This document shows positions 1 through 8,143 of a stretch of 49,150 nucleotides of DNA, piece after piece. Position 1 is the first letter of the stretch. Each line of letters begins with the position of its first letter. Under the pieces are notes generated by a model. It had not been told where the DNA came from. It searched no databases and saw only the letters and a program-made list of their open reading frames with translations. The stretch is from positions 1 to 49,150 of the forward strand of contig DAYD01000020.1 of the NCBI GenBank assembly GCA_002506755.1, read 5' to 3'. Source of the DNA: Euryarchaeota archaeon UBA462. Its GTDB lineage: Archaea > Thermoplasmatota > Poseidoniia > Poseidoniales > Thalassarchaeaceae. Position numbers and translations under genes: made by a program.

Positions 1-120
1 AGATCGAAATCCCGGTGGAGGGGGCGGAGGAGTTTGGGTTTCGTTTTCCTGGGAATTAGGGGCATCTTCTTTGGTTTCTTCTCCCTCTTGAATCTCAGAA
101 GGATCGGAGTCTTCAACCAT
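1..120 (-). CDS. N-terminal part of an acidic, proline-rich protein (cut by window edge)
   Basis: An open frame of 40 codons starts with ATG at 120 on the minus strand and runs off the left edge. The visible part is strongly acidic (MVEDSDPSEIQEGEETKED) and then turns into a run of six prolines followed by GFRS. There is no signal peptide or membrane segment in the visible part, so it looks like a disordered cytoplasmic N-terminus or linker. It diverges from the GPN GTPase gene at 237, leaving a 116-base shared upstream region. The family cannot be named from this fragment. Confidence 0.6.
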   Translation of the reverse strand, partial: MVEDSDPSEIQEGEETKEDAPNSQENETQTPPPPPPGFRS

Positions 121-236
121 GAAATGACCCTCAGGTATTAACTCCACGAGTGTCCGGTTCGTTTAACGGTTGCCTGACCGGGTTAAATCGATATTCCTCT
201 GAGAATGTTGAAATCGGATAAGTTATCGGAGTCACA

Positions 237-1079
237 ATGACGGCAAATGATGGAACGACGCCACCTGTACTTTTCGTGGTTGGAACTGCCGGAGCGGGAA
301 AGAGCTCCCTAGTCACATCGTTTCAAAGGTGGGCCAGATTTTTGGATATCGATGTGCTCGCAATCAACTTAGATCCGGGAGCTGAAAGAGTACACTATGA
401 CCCAGAATTCGATGTTAGGGATCTAATTTCCCTGTCCGAGGTAATGGATGAATACGATCTCGGACCAAACGGTGCACAAATTTTGGCTGCAGATTTGGTG
501 GCCTCTCAGGCTGAAGAGGTTTTTGAGGAAATAGAGGGATTGGCTGGTGACATTATGGTAGTTGACACGCCGGGACAGGTAGAGCTCTTTGCTTTCCGAG
601 AGGCCTCCAATCACCTAGTTCAGGTATTAGGCCAAGGAAGAGCGTGTCTGATTTTCCTTTTCGACCCTCTTTTGTCCAGTACCCCAAGTGGATTTGTGTC
701 ACAGATGCTATTATCCTCGATAGTTCATTTTAGACTTGGTTTGCCGACGGCAAACTTCCTATCCAAGTCAGATCTTCTGGAGCCTGATATTCTAGAAAGG
801 ATTCTGGAATGGGGGGAAAATCTGGACGTTCTTGAAGCAGCATTGTATGAAGAATCTACAATGTACACTGGCATGGATGGTGGTGGACAGAGGGCAGAAT
901 TTGCCATAGGGCAGTTGAGAATGATGCAACATGCAGCAATCCAACCAGGACTGATTCCGCTATCAAGCGAGATGGAGGAGGGTCAAGCGGACGTTCTGAG
1001 TTTTGCACAGAATATCTTTGGAGGAATGTCAGATGCTAAGGATGGCTTTGCGGGGGACATAGAAGATGAAAGACAATAA
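237..1079 (+). CDS. GPN-loop GTPase
   Basis: Cytoplasmic P-loop GTPase of the GPN family, 280 aa, close to the roughly 250 aa usual in archaea. Seen in the protein: Walker A GTAGAGKSS at residues 16-24, the family-defining Gly-Pro-Asn triplet at 76-78 (LGPNGAQ), a G3 motif DTPGQVELF near 112, and a base-recognition SKSD in place of NKxD. Eukaryotic GPN proteins help assemble and import RNA polymerase II; archaeal ones form homodimers with GTPase activity and an unclear partner. The ATG at 237 follows a GGAG-like stretch. Its last 14 bases overlap the start of the argF-type gene, so the two are probably co-transcribed, although no functional link is obvious. Confidence 0.93.
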   Translation: MTANDGTTPPVLFVVGTAGAGKSSLVTSFQRWARFLDIDVLAINLDPGAERVHYDPEFDVRDLISLSEVMDEYDLGPNGAQILAADLVASQAEEVFEEIEGLAGDIMVVDTPGQVELFAFREASNHLVQVLGQGRACLIFLFDPLLSSTPSGFVSQMLLSSIVHFRLGLPTANFLSKSDLLEPDILERILEWGENLDVLEAALYEESTMYTGMDGGGQRAEFAIGQLRMMQHAAIQPGLIPLSSEMEEGQADVLSFAQNIFGGMSDAKDGFAGDIEDERQ

Positions 1080-2025
1080 TTCGAAGACTGATTTGCTTGC
1101 AATCGATGACATAGGCGATAAGTTGGGGGATTTGATAGAGTGGGCCATCAGGATCAAGAACGACAGTGATGCTGCATTCGACTTCAAGCCCTTGGAAGGA
1201 ATGACAATTGGGTCGATTTATGAAAAACCTTCCACTAGGACTAGGGTTTCTTTTGAGACTGGAGTGCATAGATTGGGAGGTCAGCCAATAACATTGCTAT
1301 CCAGCGATATTCAATTGGGAAAAAGCGAGTCGATAGCGGATACTGCATCTGTTCTGTCGAGATATATGGATTGCATAACCTATCGTTGCTTTGGTCACGA
1401 AGATGTGGTGGAATTGGCTAAGGGGGCAGAAGTCCCGGTAATTAACGCACTTTCCGATCTCCATCATCCTTGTCAGGCGGCAGCAGACATGATGACCATA
1501 ATTGAAAACAAGAGCGGATTGAATGGCCATGTTTCCTGGGTGGGAGACGGAAATAATGTTCTTCACGACCTAGTTCTTGGATGCGCAATATTAGGTTTTG
1601 ACGTGAAGTACGCAACTCCAGAAGGATTCGAGCCAGACGATGGGATAATGTCAAGGGCCAAGGCGATCGCTCAATCGGCTGGATCGTCGATCAGTGGAAC
1701 AAACGACCCGATTGAGGCCGTATCTGAGGCGAGCGTGGTATACACAGACGTTTTTGTTTCTATGGGTGAAGAGCATATGGGGGGGAAAATGGATTCGTTC
1801 AGTGGTTTCCAAGTGAACGAGGAGCTGGTTTCAAACTCTGATCGGGAATACCTATTCATGCACTGCCTACCTGCTCACAGGGGAGAAGAGGTTACGGATG
1901 GAGTAATGGATTCCGAAAATAGCGTGGTTTTTGACCAAGCTGAGAATAGAATGTGGGCTCAAATGTCCATCCTCACATATCTCTGCAACAGGGCCGCTTG
2001 GGAAACTTATTGGGAGCTTCGCTAG
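1066..2025 (+). CDS. argF: Ornithine carbamoyltransferase
   Basis: Transfers the carbamoyl group from carbamoyl phosphate to ornithine, giving citrulline in arginine synthesis (the reverse direction occurs in arginine degradation). At 319 aa it is standard length. The carbamoyl-phosphate loop STRTR is at residues 56-60, DLHHPCQ at 131-137, the ornithine-specific SMGEE loop at 232-236 and HCLPAHRG at 266-273. The SMG loop separates it from aspartate carbamoyltransferase. It starts inside the end of the GPN GTPase gene (14-base overlap), and its stop overlaps by 4 bases the stop of the convergent UbiA gene. No other arginine gene is in the window. Confidence 0.96.
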   Translation: MKDNNSKTDLLAIDDIGDKLGDLIEWAIRIKNDSDAAFDFKPLEGMTIGSIYEKPSTRTRVSFETGVHRLGGQPITLLSSDIQLGKSESIADTASVLSRYMDCITYRCFGHEDVVELAKGAEVPVINALSDLHHPCQAAADMMTIIENKSGLNGHVSWVGDGNNVLHDLVLGCAILGFDVKYATPEGFEPDDGIMSRAKAIAQSAGSSISGTNDPIEAVSEASVVYTDVFVSMGEEHMGGKMDSFSGFQVNEELVSNSDREYLFMHCLPAHRGEEVTDGVMDSENSVVFDQAENRMWAQMSILTYLCNRAAWETYWELR

Positions 2026-2981
2026 GTTGGAATCATAGAAATCACAAAGAATGCCAGTAGACAAAGTTGCATAGATCTCTTGATCAGTTGTTGGGCAGCA
2101 TGGTCCTCGGAAGAAAATAGCCTTTGCTTTACCATTAATAGTGACACCATAGCGGGGATTACAAACACAACATTCCAAGGTGGAAAAATTTCCAAGTCGG
2201 GAACAAATGGTAGGAGGATAGATGCAAGTGCTGCCAAGAGAAGCACCCAAGCAACAAATCGAGACCTCTCTAGTCCCGCCCTCATTGCGAATGTAGTCCT
2301 CCCTTTGTCACCGTGGACATCTTCGATATCCTTCACAATCTCTCGTGACAAATTATACAAGAAGCCGACCAAAAAGGCAGACCAAGCGGCATGATCGAAT
2401 GGTTTGGAGGCGCCTGCCGCACCGAATATTATCACTAGGCCTACGGACAAACTTATGGCAATATTTCCTGGAAGGCCTTTTTCCTTCATCCTTAGACTTA
2501 ATTTAGAAGCCGACTCATAGTTGAATAGCAACAATAGTGCCAATCCCCATATCCCTAGTGCTGGGACCCAGTTTGAGAGGCCGGTTTCTCCTGACCATGC
2601 TACATAGCCAGCTGCCGTTAGGGAAAGGATTGAGCTGAGTCCGGTTATTGCGACTCCGGTTTTAGCGGATTTAATAGCAATATTTCCTGAGGGAAGCGGC
2701 CTTTCGGGCCTGTTAATGCGATCTATTTCCACATCCAACAAGTCATTTAAGGCGTTCCATGAGAACATGAATGTCATCACAGAGAATGCATGGAGAAATG
2801 TGATGACTGCGACCTCGCCTTGAGGGAAGCCTCTTGAGGCGAGAGTGGCTCCCAGAATTACTCCAAAAATTCCTGTAACTGAGTTGCCCATTCGGAATAG
2901 GATAACCCATTGGCCGTTTCCCCCTAGGCCCTTCACACCATGAGGAGATTTGCCGAATGCCTTGATTCCTTCCCCCGTCAA
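2022..2981 (-). CDS. UbiA-family prenyltransferase (possible digeranylgeranylglyceryl phosphate synthase)
   Basis: Integral membrane prenyltransferase of 319 aa. The first Asp-rich motif NDLLDVEIDRINRPERPL binds Mg-pyrophosphate, and the second motif DIEDVHGDKGRTTF lies in the second half. Several hydrophobic helices follow in the usual UbiA order. Archaeal UbiA proteins make digeranylgeranylglyceryl phosphate for ether lipids or prenylate quinones; the sequence alone does not decide which. The apparent start is a TTG at 2981 that overlaps the stop of the winged-helix gene (TTGA), which suggests translational coupling. A GTG near 2936 is an alternative start, just before the first helix. Confidence 0.88.
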   Translation of the reverse strand: MTGEGIKAFGKSPHGVKGLGGNGQWVILFRMGNSVTGIFGVILGATLASRGFPQGEVAVITFLHAFSVMTFMFSWNALNDLLDVEIDRINRPERPLPSGNIAIKSAKTGVAITGLSSILSLTAAGYVAWSGETGLSNWVPALGIWGLALLLLFNYESASKLSLRMKEKGLPGNIAISLSVGLVIIFGAAGASKPFDHAAWSAFLVGFLYNLSREIVKDIEDVHGDKGRTTFAMRAGLERSRFVAWVLLLAALASILLPFVPDLEIFPPWNVVFVIPAMVSLLMVKQRLFSSEDHAAQQLIKRSMQLCLLAFFVISMIPT

Positions 2982-3235
2982 GTTGGGGATTGTATTGTTT
3001 CAAGAGGGGTTAGCCCCCAAACACAAACGGTGTAGACGCTGCCCCTGAATGGCCCCCTGACGTGGCCTACCTTGGAGAACCTGCTATCCTTCGCCATTAT
3101 GTTGCCTACCTGATTCATGGTGGCTCCCCAGCGAAAACGGCCATTTAGATGGTCAAAAATCTCTACTGTGTTGGCCGTGCCCTTGTCTATTAATAGGCTC
3201 AAAACTTCCTCACGAAGTCTCCTAGTTCTAGACAT
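2978..3235 (-). CDS. Small winged-helix DNA-binding protein
   Basis: An 85-aa basic protein. Residues about 5-60 look like a winged helix: helix LREEVLSLLIDKG, a turn, helix TVEIFDHLNGRF, a third helix and then a beta wing (GPFRGSVYTVCVWGL). It is probably a DNA-binding regulator, target unknown. Its ATG overlaps the stop of the 90-aa gene upstream by one base (TAATG), and its own stop overlaps the UbiA start, so the three genes form one coupled unit. It may regulate that unit, but nothing in the sequence proves it. Confidence 0.75.
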   Translation of the reverse strand: MSRTRRLREEVLSLLIDKGTANTVEIFDHLNGRFRWGATMNQVGNIMAKDSRFSKVGHVRGPFRGSVYTVCVWGLTPLETIQSPT

Positions 3236-3507
3236 TATGCCACCTCGGCATAAACTCTTGAAGATGAAATCATCCTATTGTGTAAATTTCTCATACTCCT
3301 TTCGCTAATTTCAATGTTAATCGCCGAAGTCGGAACTCTACCCCATGTTTTAGATTCATCGATAACGCCTCTGTAGCTCACTATTTGGCCGTCGTTAGTG
3401 TGGCATTCAGGCTGAATCCTCCGTAGACTCTCGAAGGACACTACTCTGCTAGGTTCTGGCCTCTTCCTGTACTGAAGACCGACAGATGGTACTTTTCTCG
3501 CAATCAT
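3235..3507 (-). CDS. Hypothetical 90-aa protein, first gene of the UbiA unit
   Basis: A basic, soluble protein with no motif I recognise. It contains two Cys/His-poor segments and an Arg-rich patch (LQYRKRPEPSRVV). The case for coding is its tight one-base TAATG overlap with the winged-helix gene downstream and the absence of a competing frame. ATG at 3507 is the only good start. The function is unknown. It could be a partner of the winged-helix protein, given the coupling. Confidence 0.6.
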   Translation of the reverse strand: MIARKVPSVGLQYRKRPEPSRVVSFESLRRIQPECHTNDGQIVSYRGVIDESKTWGRVPTSAINIEISERSMRNLHNRMISSSRVYAEVA

Positions 3508-3599
3508 GACATTATGTGCGGCCGATCAAATATCAATGAACGGCATAGAGGCGATACTGAAAGTGAAAGTGAAGAATTGCATTCTTGGGATTTGCATCG

Positions 3600-3610
3600 T
3601 TTTCAAATAG
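3600..3610 (+). promoter_or_regulatory. Possible TATA box of tRNA-Glu
   Basis: An A/T-rich stretch TTTCAAATAG is centred about 28 bases before the mature 5' end of the tRNA at 3634. That is the spacing expected for an archaeal TATA box. The match to the consensus is only fair. Confidence 0.35.
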
Positions 3611-3633
3611 AGCTGTCATTTCCCCTTGACAAG

Positions 3634-3711
3634 GCTCGTGTGGTGTAGTTCGGTCCATCATGTCGGACTCTCGATCCGTCGACCCGGGTTCAAATCCCGG
3701 CACGAGCACCA
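3634..3711 (+). tRNA. tRNA-Glu (anticodon CTC)
   Basis: The cloverleaf can be folded by eye. The acceptor GCTCGTG (3634-3640) pairs fully with CACGAGC (3701-3707). The anticodon stem is TCGGA/TCCGT, whose outermost pair is a mismatch. The loop CTCTCGA carries T33 and anticodon CTC at 3670-3672. The T arm is CCGGG-TTCAAAT-CCCGG. The discriminator base is A, and CCA is encoded at 3709-3711. No intron is visible. Confidence 0.93.
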
Positions 3712-3774
3712 ATCGATTCCAATTAGCCCTCAGAACAGTCTTAAGCAGTTCTTCGTTGGATTAGTAAGGTTCTG

Positions 3775-4824
3775 ATGCGTATTGAGCCGGATCTTAAGCT
3801 TACATTCGATGATGTTTTAATCAGGCCTAAGAGAAGTACGCTGGTTTCCAGATCAGATGTTGATTTGGAAAGAGAATTCAGTTTCAGACATACAATTGAG
3901 ACTTGGACTGGTGTGCCAATTGTTGCGGCCAACATGGATACTACTGGCCTTTTTTCAATAGCAAAGGTGCTCCAAGAACACCGAATGCTAACCTGCACAC
4001 ACAAATTCTACTCGACAAAAGACTTCTCGGGGGCTTGGGAAAATGGAGTTGAGCCCGAGTTTGTTTCAGTTACTTGTGGCTCTACAGAGGAAAGCTTTGA
4101 TCTTCTTAAGAGGAAAGTTGGAACTAGCTCAAAAACAAAGATGATCTGTATAGATGTTGCCAACGGATATAGGGAGGTTTTCCTAGAATTTGTTAAAAGG
4201 GTGAGAGAGGAGTTTTCTGACAAAATTATCATTGCAGGAAATGTAGCGACCAGGGAAATGACAGAGGCACTAATTCTTGCAGGGGCAGATGTAGTCAAAG
4301 TGGGGATTGGTCCCGGGTCAGTTTGTACCACTAGGAAAGTAGCAGGAGTGGGTTATCCGCAGTTATCAGCAATTTCAGAGTGCTCTGATGCCGCTCATGG
4401 TCTGAATGGGCACGTTATGTCAGATGGAGGTTGCTCATCACCGGGCGATGTGGCAAAAGCATTTGCAGCAGGAGCTGATTTTGTGATGCTCGGGGGGATG
4501 CTCGCAGGGCATGACGAATCTGGGGGAGAGGTTATCGAGGTGTCTGGGAGGAAGTACAAATCATTCTATGGGATGTCCTCGTCAAAGGCTATGGAAGAGC
4601 ACTACGGAAGCGTGGCTAAGCATAGAGCTCCTGAGGGCAAGGAAGTCAGAGTTCCATACAGGGGCCCTCTGGAAGGAACGGTTCAATCTATTCTCGGAGG
4701 ATTACGATCTGCGTGCTCATATGTCGGTGCGAGAAGGATAAAGGATCTGCCAAAATGCACAACATTCGTAAAGGTCAGCATGACAACAAACGAAGTTTAT
4801 AGACAGTTCAATGTAGATGAGTAG
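3775..4824 (+). CDS. guaC: GMP reductase
   Basis: NADPH-dependent conversion of GMP to IMP and ammonia, a purine-salvage step. At 349 aa it is nearly the length of Escherichia coli GuaC (347). The N-terminus (MRIEPDLKLTFDDVLIRPKR) and the GIGPGSVCTTR loop, with the catalytic Cys at residue 184, follow the enterobacterial-type enzyme closely. The later SDGGCSSPGDVAKAF and GGLRSACSYVGA segments also match. It lacks the CBS domains of IMP dehydrogenase. It stands alone between tRNA-Glu and a convergent gene. The close match to a bacterial type suggests acquisition by transfer, which is an inference. Confidence 0.95.
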   Translation: MRIEPDLKLTFDDVLIRPKRSTLVSRSDVDLEREFSFRHTIETWTGVPIVAANMDTTGLFSIAKVLQEHRMLTCTHKFYSTKDFSGAWENGVEPEFVSVTCGSTEESFDLLKRKVGTSSKTKMICIDVANGYREVFLEFVKRVREEFSDKIIIAGNVATREMTEALILAGADVVKVGIGPGSVCTTRKVAGVGYPQLSAISECSDAAHGLNGHVMSDGGCSSPGDVAKAFAAGADFVMLGGMLAGHDESGGEVIEVSGRKYKSFYGMSSSKAMEEHYGSVAKHRAPEGKEVRVPYRGPLEGTVQSILGGLRSACSYVGARRIKDLPKCTTFVKVSMTTNEVYRQFNVDE

Positions 4825-4868
4825 TTATTCTTACATTGTAATAGCCGTAAATGCCCTCTAAAATGAGA

Positions 4869-7800
4869 TCATTCAAAGCTATTGCACAATTCCCCCTGAG
4901 AAGGGAAGCTAGTGGGATCTTTTGGATTTGTATTCCACTTACTCTCGCATTTGTTCACGAATCCATCACCATCCGAGTCGATGGTAGAGTCTGAAGGGTC
5001 ATTTGGGTCATAGCCGAAATAATACTCCCATCCCGCCCACATTCCATCGTCATCCTGGTCCTGATGGTAAACTTCGGATCCATCGTTCCATTTGTCCCCG
5101 TCAGTGTCATTGATGATTGGGCTGGTCCCGTTTTGATATTCCTCGTAATTGGTGTAGTTCTCCAAATCGTCATAGAATGAGGATCCCGGGCCGTAAGGGT
5201 CTATGTGGCACTCAAAATTCTGAGGATCGTCCCAACCGGGGCAGTACCTGTACATCAGATTGGTTCTGTTTAACCCGTCATTATCCAAATCTTCACTACC
5301 ATCATTGATTCCGTTGAGGTCCGAGTCGGGCATCCGAGGATCCATGGGCCCTCTAGAGCCAAGGGCCTCTAGTGAGTTGTTGTCGACCAAGCCTAGAGAT
5401 ATTGCCTCCTCCGAATATGAAACCTCCCAACCATCGGGAAGTCTGTCACCGTCTGAATCGTGATTGACTGGATTTGTGTCCCACCTATCTGGGGCTTCAA
5501 GAGAATTCTGGAGAGTGTCGTTATCGATGTCATAGATTGAGTCAATTGGTGACCCGAATGAGGGATCGAGTGCCCATCTACCTCCTTCTGGTATGGAAAA
5601 ACCGCTGAGGTTCATTTCATGCAAGAAGTATTGCGGATCGAGAATTCCATCCCCATTCCTATCTCCCGATGTAGCGAACCCGGACACGTAGTTTATCCAG
5701 ATCCACCCACCGGGCCCCCTACCACAGTCAATCATTGATTCGCACCCCGGAGGAAGCCAATTCGTAGTTGACACCCAGAGACTGTGGCTTCGAGTGTTTT
5801 CCTGCACGGAGAAAACTTGCATTTCCCACCCATCCGGTTGGCCATCTAGGTCAGAATCGTTGAGCAATGGATTGGTTGCTCCTTGCCATGGCCTAGGTAC
5901 GAATAGGACTTCATCGCCATCATTGAGCCCGTCATTGTCGGTATCCACATTGTTCCCATGGGTAATATACTGGTCTAACCCATCTACTACCTCCTCGCCA
6001 TCTTCAAGGCCATCGTTATCCGTATCAAAGGCTGAGGCGTTGGTGAAATAGTACACTAATGTGCCATTATCATACCAAGGATGGCCATCGACCGCTTCCC
6101 TATAGTCTTCAAGACCGTCGTTATCGGTGTCTTTGTCGGTTGCATTGGTGAATGTCTCGTAATATTCTGTTGAGTCGGACAAACCATCTCTGTCAGTGTC
6201 GAACACACCTGGATCGCTCCTGACAATTACCTCTCTTACCCCGAAGTCAACTATCCTAATCTTCCACCCTATTACCTCAATTCCGTCGATAAGGCCATCG
6301 GCATCGGTATCGGCGACCAATGGGTCGGTGGATCTCCCATCTACTACTCCGTCTCCGTCTCTGTCTCTGGCATTGTACTCATCCAGATTTGTGAATCGCT
6401 CATGCGGTTCGACAATGGTCACTAACTCCTGTAGTCTACTTGTCACCTCTTCGTCGACCTCCACATTGATGTGGTAAACCCATCCAGAATTATCTGTTTT
6501 GACAGGGATATTGACGTAATTACTGTCAACTACTGTTCTAACCCACAAGATTGTGTTGTTAGCTTGAACGTAATCCCCGGGGGACACGTCGATCCTCTCG
6601 ATAGTTGTCACCCCAATCATGTCCTTGTAAGTTACCGCTCCATCTCCGTCGGCATCATACCCGTCAAAATCAGGATCTTCATCGGCATTACTTCCGTCAT
6701 TTGGGTGTATTCCACTTTGGAACTCCCAGCCATCGGGCATTCCATCAGCGTCAGTGTCCCATTCTAGAGGGTTTGTGAAATTTGACTCCCCCCAATCATA
6801 TGAAACTTCGAACTCTTCTACATTGTTCAGGCCATCTCCGTCATTATCTCCGTAAGCGTCTGTGGAGTTGGCTGGATTTAGGAACCAATTGTAGTCTGAG
6901 TTGAAGGAATAGCAATACTCGAAGCCGTCCGGCATCCCATCCCCATCCGTATCCCAATCACCTGGGCCGTTTAACCTGCCATCTCCATCCATGTCCTCAT
7001 TGAACCAATTAGGATTATCGAGGGGCGATTTCTTCTGCAGAGTCGTAGAGACTCCTCCATTTGGTAGGTTCTGAGCGGTGAAGAGAATTTCGGAAGCGAA
7101 CCCCCGAATGTGTGGTGCTGGGAGAGTTAGGGTACCGAAAGTTGGCCTGCCACAGAAGGATTCTAGATCGACCAAATGAGTTGAAATCTCAACTAAATCA
7201 TCTATTAGGTCCCCATCGCTATCGGCGTCTCGAGGATTCGTGTCATACTTTTCCTCAACAAAATTCCTCAAGGTGTCTGGCTCTGGAAGCTCTAGATCGA
7301 GGATAGCGTCACAAGAATGTCCAAACTGTGTTCCCATCTCTTCCCACAAATCATCACCAATGTCTAGTTTAATCTCAGCCTTCATTTCTGCCGTCAGAAG
7401 GGGGCAGTTCCAATTTCCATCTAGTGGGTCGAGTAAAATCACTGTACCCTGCGGGGTTGAAACCTCGTGCGTGTGTTTAGATTCCCAACGATCGTTTAAT
7501 CCATCTCCGTCGGTGTCCTTCAATCGGGGGTTTGTGCCTAGCTCCGCCTCGTCGAGGTTAGTGAGGCCGTCTCTGTCTGGATCGCCAAGTGGGCCGTTAT
7601 CAGGGTCCGGGAATGTTTCGTTCTGCTCCCCTGTTTCTCTTTCTGTATCAACTGATGCGACAGGAATGTCCTCGCATTCGACCTCAGTTAGGCCCTCTCC
7701 AATTGAGATACATGGTTCACCCGTATCTAGGGGGTCTAGACCATTTTCTATTTCCCACCCGTCATCTAGTCCGTCTCCGTCTGTGTCAGGTTCCTGCCAG

Positions 7801-8048
7801 TTTGTACCATAGAGGGTGCTTTCCATTCTATCGGCAATTCCATCCCCATCCCAGTCACATCCAATTGTTGGTACATCTGGGGGGCACTCCCGTTGTATCC
7901 CTTGGGTTAGTTCGATATCTTCGGTTGCTGATTCGAAACCTCCCCTATCAGTACTCGAAAGTCCAGCGCCGACTACAGTGTAGAGGCCGGCGAGGCAGAG
8001 CGTTGCAGTAATCGCTGCAACCGCATATTGATTGTGAGTCAACGCCAT
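4869..8048 (-). CDS. Large secreted Ca-binding protein with thrombospondin-type-3-like repeats
   Basis: A 1059-aa protein starting with a signal-peptide-like stretch (basic/polar start, then AAITATLCLAGLYTVVGA). The rest is very acidic and built on about 23 copies of the calcium-loop pattern DxDxDGxxDxxE, for example DTDGDGLDDGWE, DTDNDGLEDGEE and DSDLDGQPDGWE. The copies are often 25-60 residues apart, with folded inserts between some of them. Such repeats bind calcium and stiffen extracellular proteins. There is no C-terminal membrane anchor; the tail ends in two Cys-containing segments. It is probably an adhesin, cell-surface or released protein. Its leader carries a hairpin over the ribosome-binding region. 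It converges on guaC with a 44-base gap. Confidence 0.88.
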   Translation of the reverse strand: MALTHNQYAVAAITATLCLAGLYTVVGAGLSSTDRGGFESATEDIELTQGIQRECPPDVPTIGCDWDGDGIADRMESTLYGTNWQEPDTDGDGLDDGWEIENGLDPLDTGEPCISIGEGLTEVECEDIPVASVDTERETGEQNETFPDPDNGPLGDPDRDGLTNLDEAELGTNPRLKDTDGDGLNDRWESKHTHEVSTPQGTVILLDPLDGNWNCPLLTAEMKAEIKLDIGDDLWEEMGTQFGHSCDAILDLELPEPDTLRNFVEEKYDTNPRDADSDGDLIDDLVEISTHLVDLESFCGRPTFGTLTLPAPHIRGFASEILFTAQNLPNGGVSTTLQKKSPLDNPNWFNEDMDGDGRLNGPGDWDTDGDGMPDGFEYCYSFNSDYNWFLNPANSTDAYGDNDGDGLNNVEEFEVSYDWGESNFTNPLEWDTDADGMPDGWEFQSGIHPNDGSNADEDPDFDGYDADGDGAVTYKDMIGVTTIERIDVSPGDYVQANNTILWVRTVVDSNYVNIPVKTDNSGWVYHINVEVDEEVTSRLQELVTIVEPHERFTNLDEYNARDRDGDGVVDGRSTDPLVADTDADGLIDGIEVIGWKIRIVDFGVREVIVRSDPGVFDTDRDGLSDSTEYYETFTNATDKDTDNDGLEDYREAVDGHPWYDNGTLVYYFTNASAFDTDNDGLEDGEEVVDGLDQYITHGNNVDTDNDGLNDGDEVLFVPRPWQGATNPLLNDSDLDGQPDGWEMQVFSVQENTRSHSLWVSTTNWLPPGCESMIDCGRGPGGWIWINYVSGFATSGDRNGDGILDPQYFLHEMNLSGFSIPEGGRWALDPSFGSPIDSIYDIDNDTLQNSLEAPDRWDTNPVNHDSDGDRLPDGWEVSYSEEAISLGLVDNNSLEALGSRGPMDPRMPDSDLNGINDGSEDLDNDGLNRTNLMYRYCPGWDDPQNFECHIDPYGPGSSFYDDLENYTNYEEYQNGTSPIINDTDGDKWNDGSEVYHQDQDDDGMWAGWEYYFGYDPNDPSDSTIDSDGDGFVNKCESKWNTNPKDPTSFPSQGELCNSFE

Positions 8049-8057
8049 CGTAAGACC

Positions 8058-8076
8058 TCGCCCTCTCAGAGGGCGA
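8058..8076 (-). promoter_or_regulatory. Perfect hairpin in the leader of the Ca-binding protein gene
   Basis: The arms TCGCCCTC and GAGGGCGA (8 bp) flank a 3-base loop. The hairpin sits about 10 bases before the ATG at 8048, and its 3' arm runs into a GAGGT that could serve as ribosome-binding site. With the TATA box at 8097-8102, transcription would start close to the hairpin, so it would be at or near the mRNA 5' end. It could control translation or protect the 5' end. Alternatively it could end transcripts from the aminotransferase gene upstream. Confidence 0.55.
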
Positions 8077-8096
8077 CTCTTGCAGTTTGGCTTCGG

Positions 8097-8102
8097 CTAT
8101 AA
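8097..8102 (-). promoter_or_regulatory. Possible TATA box of the Ca-binding protein gene
   Basis: TTATAG on the minus strand, in the context TCATTATAGCC, lies about 50 bases before the ATG at 8048. It predicts a start site near 8074 and a leader of about 26 bases. Confidence 0.45.
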
Positions 8103-8143
8103 TGATTGACGGGAATTGCACATCTCAAAAGAGGTGGTTAAGG

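Noticed and set aside
2080..2394. Plus-strand ORF of 104 codons inside the UbiA gene
   Set aside because: Antisense to a clear membrane enzyme and without any recognisable motif.
7240..7812. A 190-codon plus-strand ORF rich in Ser and Pro, and other plus-strand ORFs between 5117 and 8011
   Set aside because: They are antisense shadows of the DxDxDG repeats, whose complementary codons give Ser/Pro/Val and stay free of stops.
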